Assembly (NCBI GenBank): GCA_947095535.1
Contig: OX352774.1
Location: 68,944,416-69,008,415, forward strand
Direction of reading: 5' to 3'
Length of the DNA stretch: 64,000 nucleotides
Source: Poecilobothrus nobilitatus
Lineage: Eukaryota; Arthropoda; Insecta; Diptera; Dolichopodidae
Positions 59,901-64,000 of the stretch are shown piece after piece; within the stretch, counting starts at the first letter, position 1, and every line of letters begins with the position of its first letter. The notes beneath the pieces are model-generated. The model saw nothing but the letters and a program-made list of their open reading frames with translations, was not told where the DNA came from and ran no database searches. Made by a program: the position numbers and the translations under genes.

Positions 59901-62900
59901 TAAATACAATAAAACTTCAAAACGTTTCTGTTCTAAACCTTTCTTTTCTAAACTATTCTTTTTAAAAGTAAAATTAATTTTCATTGTGGTCAAAAGTAGT
60001 TTAGATAATGAAAGTTTTAAGAAATAAAAAAGAAAAATTCTATCTATAATTATTTAAATGTTGCGCTACTTCTTCGTTATACATAATTTTCCTTAAGTTA
60101 AGTTAGTAATAAAATTTAATTTGAAATAAATTTAAAAACAAATTAATTTACTATCTTTGAGGAAAACTAAAAACGACATTTCTTAAAAGCAGCAAAAAAG
60201 TTAAACCTCTGTCATTTTTTCATTTAAATAAAGTCTAACTGGCCAAAAAAGATGAGAATGACAGGAATTAGAAAAGGGATAGAAAACATTGAAGTTATAT
60301 TACACCACCACCTTAATTCTATATTATATGGTTCTCTTTCTAAAATATGCAAATATTTATCATATACAGGTAAAACCTCAAATTCATCGGTTTATTTCGT
60401 TTCAATTCAATTTCGGTTTAGTTCACAAATTTAAAGATTGTACACCACCACCGTGTAGTTATTTATACTATGAAGTATTTTCCTCACTTCCTCACATTGT
60501 TTATATATGTAGGTATTAATTTCAAATCTTTGTAACCTCAATTTTATCCCGTCAAATTCTAATTTTTATTTTATTCCATCTGTGGAAAAGTTCTGAATGA
60601 TTTTTCGTGGTACCATAATTTTTAATGTATGGCTTATGTCATACAATTTTTAGCATACGAATTTTTTTAGATTTTAATGAAGTAAAATAAAAATAAACAG
60701 ATTGAATACAATGTATTTTGAGAAGTAAAAGGAAAAATGTGAGTGTGCCCATATTTTGATTTTATGTAGGTGGAAATAAAATAAATTTGCATGCTCTAAC
60801 ATTTAAAAAAATTTCAATCATAAAAAAAAAAAAAAAATGTTACCAGAAAATATTAGTGAAGTTTGTAAAAGGATTTTCATTGTCCAATAACTAATTGTAC
60901 AGAAGACAATAAAATATGACACAATAAGGTCAATTATGATATTGAAAATTATCTTAGAATTATATACATACTGTATATTATATACAAACCAATATTATCC
61001 TGTGAAAAAAATTAAACGTAAACTGAAAAGAAAATAATTTTAAATTTATTTAAAAATACCATACCTAACTATGTTAAATGAGTCAATGGTTTAAAAATTA
61101 GTTTTAGTTCTGTTAAAAAGCTTTTAATGTATTTTGAAATGAAATTATACATATTTTCTCATTTTATCAGATATGTTATAAAGTAGCTCTTCTGCTACAA
61201 TACGTTTCCATTTTCTAATATCCTTTAAAACCATTTCACTTGAGAACTACTGTTAAATATCTTTATTTATCGCCTTGCTCATTTTATTCCGAGAAATAAA
61301 ATTTTTATTTGATTACAACTTTATAATTGCTTTTTAGTTACTGATTTCTTTAAGATACATTATGCCAATGCACTGCTGTTTACTTAGTTGTAAAATAATT
61401 AAATCTTATATATTAAACCAACCTCTAATATTTCTTAATATCTGAATCTGTGGCGAGTTGTGACACCCAGCTTTTGGTTAACATTTATTCGCGATTAATT
61501 TTTTAAAACTAAAAATAGTATATTTATTTGCAGTGCTGTTCTATTTTAGAATTATTACTGTTAAATAAACGGTGTTTCTTTAAAAAACAAAATATTACCT
61601 GAAATACTTAAATGTCATTGTCCAAATTAATGCATTCTTCTATTTTAGTGTGTTTTGACCAAAACTATACTATACTTTATTTTTATAGAATTTATTGCTA
61701 CCTAAATTTCATACGTTTCCTTTCCTAATTGTAGTATAAATTATTCTTTTAGGTCTAATATTTCTTGTCTTTTCATAAATGTTTCCCAAAAATTTAAAAC
61801 TTTACCGTTGCTCCTTCGATCCACTGAATCGTTTTCTAATATTTAAAACTTTATCATTGTTCCTTCCTTCTATCGAACCCATGTTTTGAACAATTATTTT
61901 AATTTTCGCTCTTAATGACGTAGCATATAAATTTGATTCTCTTAATTTTCTCTGACTGGCCGCAGTACTTTTTTACCTTATATGTAAAATATATCTGAAC
62001 ATTATTTTTATTGCTCCCCTCCCCCCTGGCTTTCACTCTATTATTTTTGTTTTCCGAATTATATTATTGATGCATCTTCTTTTTTCTTCATAATGTCAGG
62101 TTCTTGTCTTAATCTATTGATACTTTGCTTAAATTAAAATAATTATTTTTTTAAATTTCAAATCATAGGTAGATACATATTTTTAAATTAAAAAATACTT
62201 TCAATTTTATTCCATATTTTGATTTTTTATTTAATTATTTATTACAACTGAAGAAAAAAAATGTTAAAAACAAAGAAAATATGAAAAATTCAATCCGGAA
62301 TATTTTCACACATGTATATAATACTTGTAACTGTGTGTCGCCTTCTTATATTTACCAAATACGAAAATGTGTCTATATGTTTAAATGTCAATAATATCAG
62401 TTGTCTTCTTAATTAATTTCGAAATATTTTTTTATCTTTAAAATCCATATTTAGAGACAATTTCGCACTTATCAAAATCCATAAACAGTAAAAACTTTTT
62501 ATTTGCTACTTTCTTTCCTCTTTAATAATAATTTTCATTTCACATTTCATTCAATTCAGACATTTTGTTTTTTTGTTTTTTACACTTATTAATTCCGACA
62601 ATAAACGAACTACTTTTTAACATTATTTGAAAAAAAGATAACATAAAATATTAACATTTAAAAAAAAAAAAAAAAGAAAAAAACAATGTTAGTGAAGCAG
62701 CTTTTTATTTTTTTATTTTGTATTTGTTTACAAATCCTAACATTTTATTAACCCTTATGTCCAACTCAAGGTAATCTTTTACCTATTTTCGGGATGCGGG
62801 CAGATTTTTCCAACTTGAACATGAATGTTATAAATATGTTGTATAATAGATATTATATAGGGTTTTGGGTTTCTACCTATATTTGTATCTTAAATTTCGA

Positions 62901-63045
62901 CTTTGTTTATTAAAATCGAAAGGTATACAAATATCTTTAAAATCATAATTATAATTTCGTAGTTTTCAGCCACACACTACGTATAATGACATTCCGTTAA
63001 GTTTTGAATAACAAGTATGAATATATTTGGATACGATTTTCTATT
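56951..63045. other. Gene-free AT-rich stretch
   Basis: About 6 kb with no recognised gene. It includes dense A- and T-runs at 58590-58820, where an A-run block and a 22-base T-run lie about 40 bp apart, and a pyrimidine-rich section at 61700-62110. Frames at 59833-60027 and 60252-60519 have no domain or splice support. Confidence 0.5.
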
Positions 63046-63205
63046 ACAAAATCTAAATTAACATATAACATACACATAAATCCTATTTCGTATCCTATAC
63101 GAATTTTTTGTAATTTGGATGTCACACAAAATCTAAATTAACATATAACATACACATACATCCTACTTCGTATCCTATACGAATTTTTTGTAATTTGGAT
63201 GTCAC
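63046..63205 (+). repeat. 80-bp tandem duplication
   Basis: The 80-bp unit 63046-63125 is followed directly by 63126-63205, with only two differences (CATAAATCCTATTTCG versus CATACATCCTACTTCG). The near-identity suggests a recent duplication. The unit's end, AATTTGGATGTCAC, also occurs at about 40870. Confidence 0.92.
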
Positions 63206-64000
63206 GGTAAAATACACTTACAACACCAGCTACAGGACCCCTAGTTTCAATATAATTTCATTAAAAATGAGTTTAACAGAATGGTTAATTTTTTTTTTTA
63301 TTTTAATAATTCACAACAAAGTTCCAACGTAATATGCGATATTTCGCACGGCAGATTTAATTTCGATCTAAAAAATATTTTTTATTCGAAATATAATCAG
63401 TCAACAATCTTATGACGTTTTATGACGTAATCGACAAATTCCCGCTATTAAATGTTTTGAAATTTTAAAATAAAATCATGCAACAAATTGTTTCTTTTGT
63501 TAAGTCGAATTCTTTCTTAAAGGTATGGTGTATAAATAAGCATGGTTTTGATTATGGCTGTGGCAACTTTGTCAACAATTGCTTATGGATAATGACTTTT
63601 GTTTTGTTGTTTTGTTTGCAAGACTTTTTTGTTTGCAAGACTTTTGTTTTGTTGTTTTTGGCGATTTTCACCATTTAGCACTTTCTACGAACGAAGCACG
63701 CCTCTTGCCTCATCATCAGTATAAATTTATATCAAGATATTTAGATTTTAGATTCTGTTTCATATGAGTTATTTAAATGTTTTGTTTTTTCTTTTTTTTG
63801 GGTGTTGCAATTCTAAGATTATATTAGCCCCGTTTTTTTTTTTTAACAAAATTTGCACAAGCCGATGTTATACTCTAAATATCGAATTGTTTAAATTTTA
63901 TCTTTACTGATAGATATACTTAATTGTTGGTTCATTATTTTATACTCTGTAACATAGTATTTGATTGCGGAAAAATATTTTTTCAAATAAATTGCATATA
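63206..64000. other. AT-rich right flank with a small repeat
   Basis: No supported gene. TTTGTTTGCAAGACTTTT is repeated at about 63614 and 63631, and a TTTTGTTTTGTTGTTTT block brackets it. The overlapping frames at 63478-63767 are translations of this repeat. Confidence 0.5.

Noticed and set aside
1..64000. CRISPR array, operons or phage genes
   Set aside because: No regularly spaced short repeats with unique spacers, no compact gene runs and no phage-like frames were seen; introns and SINEs show the DNA is eukaryotic.

Overview
The window looks like AT-rich nuclear DNA from an insect, most likely a fly (Diptera). The reasons are long poly(A)/poly(T) tracts, spliceosomal introns with GTAAGT-type donors, a Drosophila-style start context, a DINE-1/Helentron-like interspersed element, and scattered tRNA-derived SINE, hAT, mariner-like and non-LTR retrotransposon remnants. 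Nothing bacterial or viral was seen.

Only one host gene is supported. It is on the + strand: an untranslated 5' exon part (about 35464-36255) runs into coding exon 1 (36256-37044), then exon 2 (37148-37393) and exon 3 (37861-38019). All three coding exons end in phase 0. The 398 residues seen start with a Ser/Asn/His-rich disordered region and end in a helical segment resembling the start of a spectrin-type repeat. Later exons were not recognised and may lie beyond the window. A large scaffold such as a KASH/nesprin/Klarsicht or AKAP6-like protein is the best guess, not a firm identification.

The rest is intronic or intergenic DNA holding mobile-element debris. From left to right: a Helentron-associated element with an exact 142-bp central tandem array (621-1671); a divergent tRNA-derived SINE (7621 on); a GC-rich trinucleotide-repeat island (9013-9130); a perfect 28-bp inverted repeat (19201-19277); a broken RTE-like reverse transcriptase (19465-20877); a mariner-like MITE (26024-26299); and an element with ends reading TATACAGGGT (33894-34362), with relatives at 12989 and 56773. 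To the right of the gene are a dispersed repeat interrupted by a SINE with a 9-bp target duplication (43180-44020) and its inverted sister copy (48985-49562), a hAT MITE with an 8-bp target duplication (45594-46073), two more SINE copies (46900, 51691), a motif-rich direct repeat (51808-52612), and two non-LTR 3' ends pointing away from each other (54049-54840).

No genes work together as a pathway here. The interest lies in the repeat families, several of which occur more than once in the window and so can be defined by comparing copies. No wholly new molecular system was found. The least explained items are the perfect hairpin at 19201 and the GC-rich island at 9013.
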